The translations under genes were made by a program, and so were the position numbers. Positions 25,190 to 37,888 of a DNA stretch of 64,000 nt are shown here, piece by piece. The DNA comes from Hermodice carunculata (lineage: Eukaryota; Annelida; Polychaeta; Eunicida; Amphinomidae): positions 58,621,169-58,685,168 of the forward strand of contig OZ026612.1 of assembly GCA_964020975.1 (NCBI GenBank). The letters are read 5' to 3'. The notes under the pieces were generated by a model. It did not search any database. It worked only from the letters and a program-made list of their open reading frames with translations, and was not told the origin of the DNA. Positions within the stretch are counted from its first letter, which is position 1. Every line of letters starts with the position of its first letter.

Positions 25190-25720
25190 TAAAACAAATT
25201 CATCATTTTCATTTTTTTTACTTTTTTTTGGTTAGTTTTTAGCTTGGTTGTTTGTTTTGTTTATTCATGTACATTGCTCATTTATTTCACAGTTAAGATA
25301 AAAAAACCCAAGTTCACTATTTCCAATTTTTTGCTATTTTGTTTGGTTGTGTTTTTGTTTGTTTGTTTTGTTTTGTTTGGTTATTTGTTTTTGTTTTTTT
25401 GTTTTTGTTTTTTGTTTTTGTTTTTGTTTGTTTTTATGTTGTCTACCTTGTGTACTCTGGAGAACCCCTCGATTAGTCGACTTGTGCACTATTGGGCTAT
25501 CCAGTGTGAAATAAATATGTTTAAATTAATACCGCAAAACCAATTCATCATTTCCATATTTTTTGCTTGATTAATTGTATCGACTTTTGTTTTGATTTTT
25601 CATGTACATTGCTCAGTTATTTCATGATGTAAACAGCACAAGTTCATTTCCTTTTTTTTCTGCTTGTACATTGCTCATTATTACACCCCCAAAACAAGTT
25701 GATTATTTCAATTGAACACA
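25190..25720. repeat. Degenerate repeat with 'catgtacattgctcat' blocks and TTTG-rich tract
   Basis: Blocks 'catgtacattgctca(t/g)ttatttca' recur at about 25,266, 25,600 and (shortened) 25,663, each preceded by 'attcatcattt(t/c)cat'. A T-rich tract of TTTG/TTTTTG units lies between about 25,335 and 25,440 and explains the Phe/Leu-rich frame there. Confidence 0.6.
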
Positions 25721-28479
25721 CAAAAAGTAAAAAAAGTCTTTTGAAGTTGGAATGCATTCACAAGGGGTTTACCAATGCAGTGTTGTTTGCAGCAACTGTT
25801 GATAATGAATTATTACACCAATGTGGCTTGGGCAACTCTGATGAGTTGTTTGTCACAACCGTCCATAATGGATTATCACCTATGTGGCATGAGCAACTCA
25901 CAAGGATGTTTTGGTCACCTGGCAGTTTAATTATGGCAAACTGGTTTGAACAATGCACATGGCAAACATGAAAGTGCTTATGTATTGTGCTAAGAAAGTT
26001 TTATCTTTTCTTTTTTTTCTGATAAGACACAGAAAGATCTAAGAGAAATGTAAGCCAGTTTGATGTACAAAGGTCCCCCTTTAAGAGAGGCTACCCCATC
26101 TACAAAGACCACATCTGTCTTTGCCACAAGTATGGAATGTTACATTTTCTATGTTTTACGCGAAGTTAGGTGATTCTGTACACTGTTGTACATAAAAAGA
26201 TTGACAGTATGGTTTTATTCAGTGTGCAATTTAGTTTAGTTTCATCTTGGAACTTCCACATTTTGTCAGTTCATTGGTATGTAGTGAACTGAAAGGTTGC
26301 ATCATTGGTACATTTAAAAAGCACATGTTACATGTAATAAATTTCCATTGTTAAAAACATTGTATATTAGCAAACATATAAAAAATATATACTTAGCAAA
26401 CAAAACAAAATCAAACAAACATAGAGCATGAAAGAATGTGATTTTAACAGATTATGTTCAGTTTACCACGTTATTCTCTTCGTTGACTTGTCATCATAAT
26501 GGATGATTCCCCCGTCACGTGGGGCACACTGGGCAACCAATGTTCTCTCACAATGTGTGGCGGAGATAATCATAAATGTGTCATTGTCTATTTGTAATTA
26601 TAAGCTACATTTTTATGTACATTTCATGTGGTTGATTGAGACTAGAAGTTATTTGTGTATAATACATGTCGAATACAAGTGTATATGGACTATTTTACAT
26701 GTGAATACATATTCAATACATGTGTGGATGATAACGTTATGGCCATATGCAGATGAGACAAAATAGATGTATGCATTGTTTCTTTAATTTGTTGTGGTTA
26801 TTATTATGATAATAAAGTATTGTTATTGAAATAAATGCCATTTGCCGTTTGTTTGTTTGTTTGTTTGTTTTTTGCTTGTTGCTGAATGTTTGTACAATAA
26901 AATTTCATTGTAAATGTTGGTTTCTTACATCATGTATTCGAAATTTCTAGTCTATTAGGTCATTTTGGGTTGCTGCTTTGAGAATCTACAATTTTTGCCT
27001 TGTTCATGTGTTTTGCATGTGAACAATACTAGTATATTAAAATCCCCTGTGACAGAATTTGGAACTAATGTTCCCACTGTACTCGTACTCATTTTTCAAT
27101 TGATTTTTATGAAAAAAGTGCAAGTGAAGACACAGGAACTTTTATCTTTTGGACAAGAATCTTGACCTTTTGTTCAGTTATTTTTTTCTTTGGTGTATTG
27201 ACAGGCAGTCTCATAATGAGTTTTCACTGAGCATTTCATATGTTTGCTAGGATTTGTAGACAATCCATACTTTAGGGCACTGTCAGAAAATTGTAAGTTT
27301 CTCTTGTCCAGCAACACAACAGAAAAATACGGGTAGGTAAATCGAAATAAAATAAAATTGAGGTTAGAAAAAGCGGGAGAAGTCCTGATGTACCAAATCA
27401 GGATGGTGCGTATTTGTTCAATTCTTGGTGACTACATCCAATACTTCACTTCCATCTTTTTTAATAAGAATAGTGAATCGCCAAAGTTTATTTATAACCA
27501 GTTTCATTAAGGAAAAACTGAAAGCCAAGGATGCTATACACTAAACCATTTATTGCAGAGACTATTTTTTTTTACCTGTTTCAATGTACAGGGTCAGTAG
27601 AATATAAAAAAACTCTTTTTATTTTACAGCCAGGAGCAATTTTTAAGGTCGGTCAGGACATGAGAAACAGATAATTTATTAGCAGTGCCCTTATCAAGTT
27701 CGTGTTTCTCTGATTTTACATAGGCACCACAATTTCAGTAATTTCTTTAAAAAAAAAATATTGAACCTATTTTGCTTGTACAAGTCAACTCTTGTCACTG
27801 AAGTTTTACTAGACTTGAGAATTACAGACGGCCGCTTTGCCTGCAATACATATAGAAATTCCCTTATCGCTTCATTAGTGGTCCTTCCGTAAGTGTTTGC
27901 AGAGAAATGCCAATGTTTCATTCAAAAATAAATATTGAAATACTATTTAAAATTGGCAACACATTTTGAACAGTATGATTTATAGATGAACGTCTAGATT
28001 TGCAACTTTTTTAGAAACTGAATTCTAAAATGTTATGAATTAATTACCTATTTGGAAATGAACATAGCATAATAGATTAGAATGGGGGACCAATTAAACA
28101 AGAATGTTTTCAAACTTGATACACCATATTTAAAATATGGACATTGTTGACCTCATTAGTAGCAATAAATCCAATCTGGAGTTTGATAGAGCTCTTTTCT
28201 ATATTGAGTGCATTGCCATTGAACTCAAAGTAAAAGTGTGAAAGTAAAGTAAAATTCTAACATTTTGAATGAATGCATATCTGCAAATCCTATTACACAA
28301 TCAGATAAATATCGGTTGGAGGAAAGAAGCAGAAAAAAGTGTTATAACAGTTTTAATGCTCGGTTTTGCTATCAACGCACGACTTTTAAAGTGAGCTTTA
28401 TTCACACATAAGCAAGAAATGCATACTCATTTCAGAATGCCATGTATATTAACAGTATGAATCCTGGTCGGCAAAAGAA
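25721..28479. other. Non-coding, nothing recognised
   Basis: Contains a loose duplication of about 65 bp near 25,795-25,920, a short (GTTT)n tract at about 26,848-26,872 and the interspersed match near 26,500-26,540 already noted. No exon could be supported. Confidence 0.5.
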
Positions 28480-28800
28480 ATACCCATCCCATGCGAAGCT
28501 GCCTGAGGATCGATCAGGTGTCGAACAAAACTGCACAAAAAGAACTTAATATTTACGTCTGCCTGAAGGAAGCTGGTCGTTGTATACTCCTAAGCACCCA
28601 TATACGTTAAACATAAGTTATTAACCGTAAAACAGATCTTTTCTAACTTCTGTACCCCTGCATCGGACCCGGTACCTCTGCATCGGATTTGCACATGCTC
28701 CTAGTGGTCCAGAATGGACAGGACTGCGCATGTCCAGATTGGTACGCCGAGCATGGACCCTGCTGCGATCATCACTGTCACGGTTACGTGAAAACAGGAT
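28480..28800 (+). promoter_or_regulatory. GC- and CpG-richer region, possible 5' end of the plus-strand gene
   Basis: This is the only clearly GC-richer stretch in this part of the window. It contains several CpG dinucleotides, two copies of 'cctctgcatcgga' or 'ccctgcatcgga' and a 'ggactgcgcatgtccag' palindrome-like site, and ends in a G run at 28,802. It lies about 300 bp upstream of the first short candidate exon. A promoter or first-exon role is only an inference. Confidence 0.2.
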
Positions 28801-29112
28801 TGGGGGGGGGGGGGAATTAAATCATAAATGTGGAGTGAATATGCAGTTTGTCATTAGCTTTATAGAACCAACTATGTAAAGAAATACGGCAATAGGTAGA
28901 ATTTAGGTTGTTTTGCCTAAATTGCGCTGCTAAAGCCTAAAGTACTTAGGATATTTGAGGTCACTGGTGCCGGTACTACGGTAGTAGTAGCCAAAGAAAA
29001 AAAATTATATTCCTGAACGATTTCTTGGTGGAATTAGTCAGGCAAAATTCTAAAATTTAAATTGATTCTATTATCATTGCTTGGGCTTACACGTTAGTTA
29101 GTTTATTTTTAG

Positions 29113-29185
29113 ATAGCTCAGTGGAAGGGAATGACACAGCCAGAGGTGACGAGTCCACAGAAAGTTGAGAAACCAGTATTGCTGA

Positions 29186-29187
<2 letters not shown>
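29113..29187 (+). CDS. Candidate short exon 1 of an unrecognised host gene
   Basis: A T-rich acceptor (tatttttag, AG at 29,111-29,112) opens a 75-nt exon ending GAAG|gtgtgt at 29,187. Read in phase 0 it is open: IAQWKGMTQPEVTSPQKV followed by EKPVLLK. The exon is symmetric (25 codons) and shares its opening I-x-Q-(W/C) and its 'gaag|gtgtgtgt' donor with the next two candidates, which suggests one exon duplicated several times. The donor runs directly into a (TG)n tract at 29,188-29,225. I do not recognise the protein. Confidence is limited because short exons are hard to support without transcripts. Confidence 0.35.
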
Positions 29188-29228
<41 letters not shown>

Positions 29229-29891
29229 TTTCAGTAGGCCTGCACGTATGTTCTTTTGTAGCAAAAACCTCATTTTATGGGCACAATTGCTCTATGCATC
29301 TGTCTGCACATTACAATAAAGTGTATGTCTATCTGGCTTTATTCCTGTGCACAACTACCAGTATAATTGTGGCTGTTTTTTTAGTACGGTAGCTCCCAAT
29401 CACTATGTAAAAGCTGTGTAATTGTGAAGGTGACAATGGTGTAATGGTCTATGGATGTGGGCCTCAGTAAAAACCTTAAATGAATACAAAGAAACAAAAA
29501 TGAAAAAGAGAAGAAACAGAACAAACACAACAACCAAAGAAAGTGAAAGAAAAGGAAATTTAAATTTCATCATTTAATCTTACCCAAATCAATTAAGCCA
29601 ATATGGAAATTTTGAACCCTGAAAATCTTCGAAATTACTATCATTTGGTGTGCCATTCCTATTTCAATTCATAGGCAATCAAAATTAACAGGGTATAAAA
29701 TATATCCAGTAAAAGCTGAAAAAATTTTTAGCATTTCAAAATATTCATATTTTTAAGACACAGAGTACTTTTGCTGTGAAACAAATCTCTATTAAAGTAT
29801 TATTATTATTATTATCATTATTATTTGCTTTGGCAGCCATGGATTCCAAAATAGAAGTAGATAAATATTGTTGTCTGCAATTTATTTTCAG

Positions 29892-29960
29892 ATTGTCCAG
29901 TGCAACATGACCAGGATGCAGTTGTCGGGGCTGCAGATGCAGGAGCCAGGCTTACAGAAG
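29892..29960 (+). CDS. Candidate short exon 2 (paralogue of exon 1)
   Basis: An acceptor tttattttcag opens a 69-nt, 23-codon phase-0 exon reading IVQCNMTRMQLSGLQMQEPG then LQK, and closes at CAGAAG|gtgtgt. This exon and the preceding intron sequence ('aatagaagtagataaatatt') are duplicated 181 bp downstream. An alternative frame (CPVQHDQDAVVGAADAGARL) is also open, so the frame is not proven. Gln- and Met-rich; no domain recognised. Confidence 0.35.
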
Positions 29961-30072
29961 GTGTGTGTGTGTGTTTTTTTTCTTGTGTGTTTTTCATTTT
30001 TACTTGTTATTAACCAAAAATTCCCAAATAGAAATAGATTAACATTGTTGTCCACAATGAATTTATTTTCAG

Positions 30073-30140
30073 ATCATTCAGTGCAATCCGATTACCAGGA
30101 CATAGGAGAGGCTGCAGAGGCAGAGCCAGGGTAGCAGAAG
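30073..30140 (+). pseudogene. Decayed tandem copy of candidate exon 2
   Basis: The same acceptor (tttattttcag) and donor (CAGAAG|gtgtgt) enclose 68 nt homologous to the exon at 29,892-29,960. In the matching phase it reads IIQCNPITRT and then a TAG. The length is one base short of the paralogue, so even a different phase would disrupt the frame. It is most simply a duplicated exon that is no longer used, or one skipped in splicing. Confidence 0.4.
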
Positions 30141-30565
30141 GTGTGTTTCACGCTGTAAACATAGATATGCCATATTGATTTATTCATTCTGGCAATAAAG
30201 TGCATCATAATAGAAGCAGGTCCTCAACTTTTAGTCCAGGATATCCTGATTTAAAATGAAAATATTTCTACTAGTAACACTTAGAAAATCATGTGCCAAG
30301 GATAAAGATAGGAGTCATTCATTGTATGTAAATACCTTTATTTTAATTTAACAAACTTAAAAGAGCAGCTTAGAATTTGTGTACCCTATCAATTATAATA
30401 CACTAACAGAAAACATACAGATATCCTGAATTGTATGTGTAATAGACTAATAAACTATGTAAAGTTTCAGTTTGTTGTTGGCATGAAAGCTACCAGGTAA
30501 ACTCGGTATGTGAGCAAAGGGAAGGCAAACATACCATTAAATTGTTGCATTCAATATTATTGATA

Positions 30566-30742
<177 letters not shown>

Positions 30743-30778
30743 CATATATATAAATAAATTTCTCTGTTTTCGACATAG

Positions 30779-30817
30779 AAGTGCCTGTGTCAGTGCATCA
30801 TGAAGGCTCAGCTGCAA
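30779..30817 (+). CDS. Candidate 39-nt microexon
   Basis: The acceptor ctctgttttcgacatag precedes 39 nt that end at a consensus donor, CTGCAA|gtgagt. In phase 0 the 13 codons read [13 protein letters not shown]. The QC-x-M-(T/K)-x-x-Q-L pattern resembles candidate exon 2 (QCNMTRMQL). It is symmetric like exons 1 and 2. The reading is suggestive, not conclusive. Confidence 0.3.
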
Positions 30818-31542
30818 GTGAGTTTTTACATCATTACCCCTTATCTTCTGATGATATATTCTGTGTATACAATGGTCCCTCCTTTTTGAGGATCCTATCA
30901 TGAATAACCACAAGCCTTTCAGGAATGAATATGCCATGTCCAAATTGTATCTTTTCCATGAACACTGTTTCACAACCCTTGAAAGGCTGCCTGATTTATA
31001 TGAGATCTTCTTAATGTGGCCTGGGGGTGGTCATTCAAGGCAGGGCTTATTGGGTGTTGTATGTCCTAATAGTTTTGTATTCAAGTATATGAGCACCTAT
31101 TACCGTGTCATTTTAAGTATGGTTGCTGTATTTTACTGTCAAAATTTACAACTGTCAAGTTTGAGTTTAGTTAATTTTTAATTTGTGCACACAGATGGTA
31201 TGATTATTTTGAGAGTAGATCTCCTGATGCATTTGACAAAGCAATTTATATTGCTCTAGTTTATGCACTCACCGTGTGCAAAAGATTCTTACCAGGAAAA
31301 CTTTCATGAAACATTATGAAAAGTTACAGTGTTGCAAAAAAAGCAAATCATAGTTTGTAAAAAAAATTGCATAGTTGTTACTACTTAGTGAATGTGTTTA
31401 TTTTGTTATTTGAATCTGTGAGCCACACATATTTTGACATCCAAGAAAATTCAGTTTTTCATTATTCATGAAATACTGTGTGTTCAATCTTCATTTGAAA
31501 ACATTCATACATTCTCATCCTGACAAAAAGTAAACTACTGCA

Positions 31543-33165
31543 ATGGATATTTTAGCATCTACTGCTGTGTTTACAGACATGGATGTTAGTGATAACTTCA
31601 GTGACAAGTCTGATACTGTAATGGGTACAGCAGGTTGGTGCACCTCATTACAAAATTTCCCACTGGTTCCACAATTTACAGGCAGTCCAGGATTCAATGT
31701 TGAAATTTCTGACAATGCTTCACCCTTTGATTTCTCTGAAATGTTTATTGATCGTGATATGCTCCTGAAAATTAAGTTGGAAACAAACAGGTATGCAGCC
31801 CAGCAAATTGCAAAATTGAGAACTAATCAAATGAAACCAAGTGGCCTCCTTGCTAACTGGACCAATGTAACTTTGAATGAATTGAGGTGTTTTTGCCATT
31901 GTTGTTCACAGGTGTCTGGTGTACAAACCACAGATATGTGATTACTGGTCAACCAATCCAGTTCTTCAGTCAACATTCACAAAGCACTTGATGTCCAGGG
32001 ATTGCTTTCGAGCTATACTGCAAGTACTTCACCTGAATGACAATGACCAGTATATTCCCGAGGGACAGCCAGGCCATGACTCATTGTTCAAGATAAAGCC
32101 TCTATATGATGATCTCCAGCACAATTTCAGAAGTCTCTACACAGTTGAACAACATAAGCATTGACGAGTCAATGTGCCCATTCAGGGGAAGGGTGAAATT
32201 CAGGATATACGTGCCCAAGAAATCTCACAGGTGGGGCATGAAGTTTTATCAACTTTGTGAGTCAAATTCAGGATACATTTGGGCATATGGGCTTGACAGT
32301 GGAAATGAGAGGGTTAGTTACAGTCCAAGAGAGGTTGCGTTGTGACTGATTGATCCTCTTTTGGACAAGGGCTACATCCTGTACACAGATAATCATTACT
32401 CCAGTCCAGAACTGTTTGATCATCTTGTGGCAAGACAGACTATGGCCGTGGGAACTGTTCGGGCTAATCGAGGAGACATGCCAGCTGTGCTCCAACATGG
32501 CAACTTACGTCATGGTGATATTGTATACAGGCGACAAGAAAATCTGCTGGCCCTTAGGTGGAAAGACAAACGGGAAGTGAGTATTCTCACCACCAAAAAC
32601 CACCCCAATATGGTTGAAGTAACACATCGTGCCGGGAGAAAGCAGAAACCAGAAACCAGAAGCTGTCCATGAGTACAACACTTACATGTCTGGTGTTGAT
32701 CATTCCAATCAATTGCTTAGTTACATGCCTTTTCACAGAAAAAGCATGAAGTGGTGGAAGAAGCTCTTTTTCCACATGTTCTGCATGGCTCTGGTAAATG
32801 CATAAGTCTTGCACAAGAAATTCATGCAGACAACTGGCCAGCAAAAGATTCCTTTGGAGCAGTTCTTCATTGCTGTTTCACAAGATCTGGTGGATGCTGC
32901 TAGAGAAGCAGTGTAAGAGGAAGCAGGAGTCGCTTCTCACGTCCGTCTCACAGGGCGTCATTTTCCAGCTAGATTGCCACCCACCGAAAAACAGGAGCAT
33001 CCAAGACGAGTATGTAAGGTCTGCAATGATTGTGCCAAAAAGCAAGGACAGGGTGTTGGAAGGAGTCAAAGAAAACGGCAGGACACTTACTACTGGTGTC
33101 CATCTGGTGATGTTGGCCTTTGCTTGGAATCTTGCTTCAAGGTCTATCACACCCAAAAGAATTAA
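31543..33165 (+). mobile_element. piggyBac-family transposase, decayed copy (PGBD4-like)
   Basis: The region reads in order through the piggyBac transposase (DDE_Tnp_1_7 family). It starts at MDILASTAVFTDMD, then QFTGSPGFNVEISD (31,672 on), KLETNRYAAQQIAKL, DYWSTNPVLQSTFTKHLMSR, LHLNDNDQYIPEGQPGHDSL, SIDESMCPFRGRVKF (first catalytic Asp), KGYILYTDNHYSSPELFDHL (second Asp), LLALRWKDKREVSIL, YMSGVDHSNQLLSYMP (third Asp) and KSMKWWKKLFFHMF. A C-terminal Cys-rich finger follows: CKVCNDCAKK ... YYWCPSG ... CLESCFKVYHT. Length (about 540 codons) is normal. It is interrupted: the frame changes near 31,920, 32,150 and 32,665, and stops lie at 32,343, 32,803 and 32,914. The three catalytic Asp residues are retained. 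Terminal repeats and TTAA target duplications were not identified. It lies between two candidate host exons in the same orientation. Confidence 0.93.
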
Positions 33166-33199
33166 TGCTAAAAAGCAAATTTCCATTGGTAGCTGAAAA

Positions 33200-34693
33200 G
33201 CTCACTTATTTGATTGTGGGCCCCATGATGCGGCATGACTGCACACAATTCTGGAATTCCAGCATATGTTGTATATAAGTTCTAGACTACTTCTTAAATG
33301 ATATTCATAATTCTGAATTTCCTAATGAATCCTAGCAGTAACAGAGAGTGGCAAAAAGAGACATAAGCTGTTGTTAAACTTGAGTCTGAAACTCCAACAA
33401 TACCATATTAATATGAGGGCTTGTGGAGTGACACAATTACGTTGTGTTAAAACTAATGTCAGCAAAAGTGCAGTGCTTAGTCAATAAAAGCACAGATTTT
33501 GAAGACAGAGAATGAACAGTGCATCCTCTATTTTTCCACAGATACATTTTCCAACATGCTGTAATTTCACATGGCATCTAGTAATCTGGGTCAACATTGT
33601 GACCGGGATTACCAGAGGTCAAGTGTGGTTGACACACAAGTTTTGCCTTCTGTAGGTGAAACATTTTAATGTTGCGATATCAATGAAAATCCACTAATTT
33701 TTTTACAGGGAAAATAGGTGATAAGCAACTGGCGTGATGGTTAATGGAAACTTTTCTCTCATCATCACTGGGGACAAAACATTAAGCAACTGACAAAATT
33801 TAATGAAAATGCAGGACATTTTAATTGCCGTTACCAATTGATCTGAAATAAATAATCTTAGATATATTTGGCAGCTTGGCTTATGGATACCTTGTCATTT
33901 GTGCCATATTCTAAAACAGCAGATTTTTATTTTGTGGCTAAGTCTTGTCTTTCAACAGAGTCAAATATTACTTCACGTTTGTGAATTTTAGATCCTTCTT
34001 TTCCAATGATTTTGTCTGCAAATATGGTGTAGCTTTAGTGTGTTTTATTTCACCATTGACACTGTATTGCACTGAATCAGAATTTGAAAGCAAGGTAATA
34101 TTGTATGTAAAGATTTATTTTGTCCCATATGTTGACATCTACATGTATAATGACTGCAACAATACAAAGGAAATTTATGAGAAACTTAGTTTGTACCCAT
34201 GCATAGTTTAAAGCATGCTATGCCGTCTTTTTTCTGAATATCTAATGATTACATCAGGCAACAGTGGGATAAAATGAAACATCAAGCATGTGTATTTGGC
34301 TGTAATAGTACATTTCACTTGATCATGCAAAATACAAACAGCTGAATAAACATGTTAATTTGTTGTTATATTATACTCAGTTGAGACGCATTTAAAAAAA
34401 GTACATTTATTAATCTATTTCATTATTTTATGCTCTTTATTATTATTATTATTGTTATTTGTAATTGGTGTAATGATAAATTACTTGATGAAAGCTGAAA
34501 GGATTGTGTTACCCTTAGCTGATCTTTATTACGTTGCTAAAATGCTTTGTACACATGCTTCAAAAACATAGTTTGGCCTGATTGTATTGAGAGCAGCCAT
34601 GGCGTTAGGATTGAAATATTTGTATTTGAAGTTGTTTTTTTTTAAATGTTTTGCTTGGTTTACTTTGCCAAAATCACACTGCATCCAACATGT

Positions 34694-34694
<1 letters not shown>
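33200..34694. other. Non-coding, nothing recognised
   Basis: AT-rich sequence following the transposase. The 3' end of the piggyBac element presumably lies here but shows no visible inverted repeat. A short frame at 33,945-34,211 has no domain. Confidence 0.45.

Positions 34695-34772
<78 letters not shown>
34695..34772. repeat. (AT)n microsatellite
   Basis: About 75 bp of pure AT. Confidence 0.97.
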
Positions 34773-34774
<2 letters not shown>

Positions 34775-35277
34775 TAAGTTTAAAAAAAATATTTCAAAAA
34801 TGTAATTTTTTGCAGTTAGCACTTGAATAAAGTTTGAAAATGGTATTTTTATTTGGAACTTTTAATGATCACATTTAAGCATTAAATCTGAGTGAACCAA
34901 TTTTTTTTTTGCTGTCAGTAGAACTCTCATCAAACCAACTCTGCATTCTAGTGCCGTCTATACCATGATCAGTTTAAGTAACAGCTGACACTTCAGAATC
35001 TTTCTCAGACACAAGGTGACCAATGTCCAGACTCGAAGGTCCATTTTTTGCATTACTGATTAATCTTGATGATCTTTTCACAATAAGAAAACAGAAACTA
35101 GCTCATTATCAAGAAGCTGCTTGATGCCTCACATTTGGAACATTTCAGATGGACCAGTTGCCTTTCTGACATGACATTAGGTTTAATAATTTTCAGTAGT
35201 ATAAGCATGCTAGTATTTTTCATTTCAATAAGAAAAGAACACTTTATCTAACCAGATGGTTGTTTGCTCTCTTACAG

Positions 35278-35357
35278 GGTCAGATGTTTTTTGCTGTAGA
35301 CAGTTCATCTGACCAATGCAGTTGGTCACACTGGAATATGGCAGCAATATACTCAAG
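35278..35357 (+). CDS. Candidate exon downstream of piggyBac
   Basis: A strong pyrimidine-rich acceptor (gtttgctctcttacag) and a good donor (CTCAAG|gtaatg) enclose 80 nt. In phase 0 it is open: GQMFFAVDSSSDQCSWSHWN then MAAIYS, ending in phase 2. It could belong to the same plus-strand gene as the short exons at 29.1-30.8 kb, which would place the transposon in an intron. No domain is recognised. Confidence 0.35.
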
Positions 35358-36129
35358 GTAATGTGTTGGTTATGCAGTTTTTCTTGACCCTCTTATCCCT
35401 GTCACAATAATATGATTCGTTTTTATTTGTCTGAATTGATTGTATTTATACACAATGAAGTAAAACAGTTTTGCAATTCAAATTCCACTCATGCTTGGGA
35501 CATTCTGGCAACTTGCAAGTATTACAGGCCTCATCCAGCAGAATGATACTTCTTTTCTTTTCTTCAGGTGCACTGTATTTGCGAAATATGTAAATATTTC
35601 ATTTTTTAACTGATACTTTACAAAGGCTGAATGTAATTTTTATATCAAATGAAACAGAAGATTGGTGTTTACATGTATATTTTATCATAATATATTAGGT
35701 ACATTCTAACTTGCATATTCATACAACCAGTAAAAACTTCTGATTAGATTAAAATTTGCTTGTTCTCCGATATTTTGTTGTCAGATTAATCCTTTGTGGT
35801 CAACAGTTTTCGTGGCCATTGTCTTGGGTTCTGTTTTTTCTTTTTCTTTTTCAGCCTTTATGTGTAAAAAGGGAAGGTATCATCCAATGCATCAGAAGCT
35901 GGTTTTATTGTGGTTAGATAGGCAATTCTGTAAAGGTCAAAACAAAAGTAAATGAGTTCAACAAGGACAATATATCCAGATGTGATCTGATGTTCCATGA
36001 ACCTGCTTTGTGGCGATGTTAAATTTGACAGTGGTGTACTGGGTTTATGTTCTGTACTTGTGGTAAACATAAGCTCGCCAGTCATGCAATACTAACTGGC
36101 ACTTATAATGCTGCATTAGCAGCAACATC
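35358..36129. other. Non-coding, nothing recognised
   Basis: AT-rich sequence with no supported exon; may be intron. Confidence 0.45.
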
Positions 36130-37420
36130 CTGAATGGTGGATTGAAAATGTGAAAATGTGAAAATGTGACTTTCAATGATTTTGGGTTTATATAGCAACC
36201 AAAATCTGAAGATCTATTTCCACAAACATTGATTATATGTTTGAGACCGTCTCTTGTGATTGTAAAATGAAGTTTTTCATCCACCCAAATGCATTATTTA
36301 TTTACAACCCCTCAAATGAATATAGACATTGGTGGCTGTAACATATAGTGGTGTGAAACATTATTATGGTCAATGCCCCAGTGATTTTTAAATGTGAGAC
36401 ATGATATATCTACTGTCTTCTTTGACATGCTAATTATTTTGGACCGACCAACAGCATTTTACAGTGAAATGAAGCAAAGAAGTTTTAGATGGCAGACTGT
36501 TTATGTGACCTTAAATGACCTTGGGCGATAAGTAACAACAAATTTTTTCAAGTCTATATACACCCCACGTGTTGAAACTTTTAGACCATTTCCTCTTGTG
36601 ATTGTGAAATATAGCTCTTGGTATTCCAAAGTGCTTCTTTCATAAGTATACCCCCAATAAATACACAGCAATGGAGGTAACATACAGGTGTATACGCCAT
36701 TATTATGGTTCATTCCTCACAAAATTATCAATTTAAGAGCTGAAATAGTGTAAATTGTGGTGAGGAAGTTCTTTTTGACATATCTGCTGCCCTCTTTGAA
36801 ACTATAAATACATTTTAGACAGATCAGTTGTATTTTACATGCAAATGAAGCAAAATTCGTTTAAAAAAGCTGCAAAAATCCAAGATGGCGGTCAGGTCCT
36901 GTGCCTGTTGGCTATTTTTAGCAACAAATATTTAAAGGTCTATTTCCACCCCACATATGCTAAAACTTTTATTGTTATGATTGTCAAATAAAGTTCTTGA
37001 TTCTTCAAAATGCCTCTGTCATCAATATTCTCCAAAATGAATGAAAAGCAATAGGTAACCTGCAGTGTATCCGGTACTTTTGTGGTCATTGTGACACAGA
37101 ATATGCTGATTTAAGTGTTTTATTGTTGTACATTGTGGGAAGGAAGTGGTTTTTGACATATCTGCTGTTTTCTTTTACATTGTAAGCATGTCCTGGACTG
37201 GTCAACTGTGTGTCACAATCAAATGATACAGAATTTTGTTTAAAATCAGTAGAAATCCAAGATGGCTGTCATGTGACCTTGAATGACCTTGGCCTATTTT
37301 TAACAACAAAGATGCTAATACCTTGTTCCACAGCACTAGTGGTGACAGTTTTAGAACATGAACTTTGTTAGTATGCTCAATGGTGCCATTTAGTGTGAAA
37401 TTGTTTATCTGCTGTGAGAC
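36130..37420. repeat. Tandem array, period about 340-380 bp
   Basis: Three to four strongly diverged units can be followed by the landmark 'tcttgtgattgt(a/g)aaat(g/a)aag' near 36,250 and 36,595, its degenerate form near 36,975, and a remnant near 37,350. Units share 'catatctgctg(c/t)c(c/t)tcttt', 'caaatgaagcaaa', 'atccaagatggc' and 'gtgaccttgaatgaccttg' blocks. Small frames inside it are incidental. Confidence 0.75.
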
Positions 37421-37888
37421 TGAGGGAAAGTGCAATGTAGTAATCCAGCATTTAAATGTGAGAGGCCATCCCAGATGGTTATAATGGCAACAGTACCCAG
37501 TGATGATTGTTCAAAAATGTATATTTTTCAAAGCAAAATCCATATGTATATTTGTGATCTAAATCGTCATGATTCCAGCAATGAAAACTATACAGGAATG
37601 TTGTATTATCTTTATTGGCCCACTCTATTGTGTCCAACATGTTTTTTTTTGGTAAAAATTTTAGACCATGAAACAATACTTTGGTTGCCATGGCAACCAA
37701 GTGTTAGCCCGATCATTACCATGGTAACATATATAGAACCCGAAAGTGCAAGTTCCATTGAACATTTTGGTATATATATTTTATGAGTAGTTGCACAGTA
37801 GTAAGGATTTAGCAGGGGTCAAACCCTGGTGCATTTTGCCCAAAATCACCAGACACTGGGTACATAGCTCAGACTGGAAAGTGTTAAT
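37421..37888. other. Spacer before the DIRS cluster
   Basis: Continues AT-rich to a sharp junction near 37,889, where homology to the element begins. A small palindromic block 'ggttgccatggcaacc' lies near 37,683. No coding sequence is supported. Confidence 0.5.

Noticed and set aside
25244-25570. Phe-rich 108-codon frame with apparent membrane segments
   Set aside because: Produced by the TTTG/TTTTTG-rich tract; no start context or domain.
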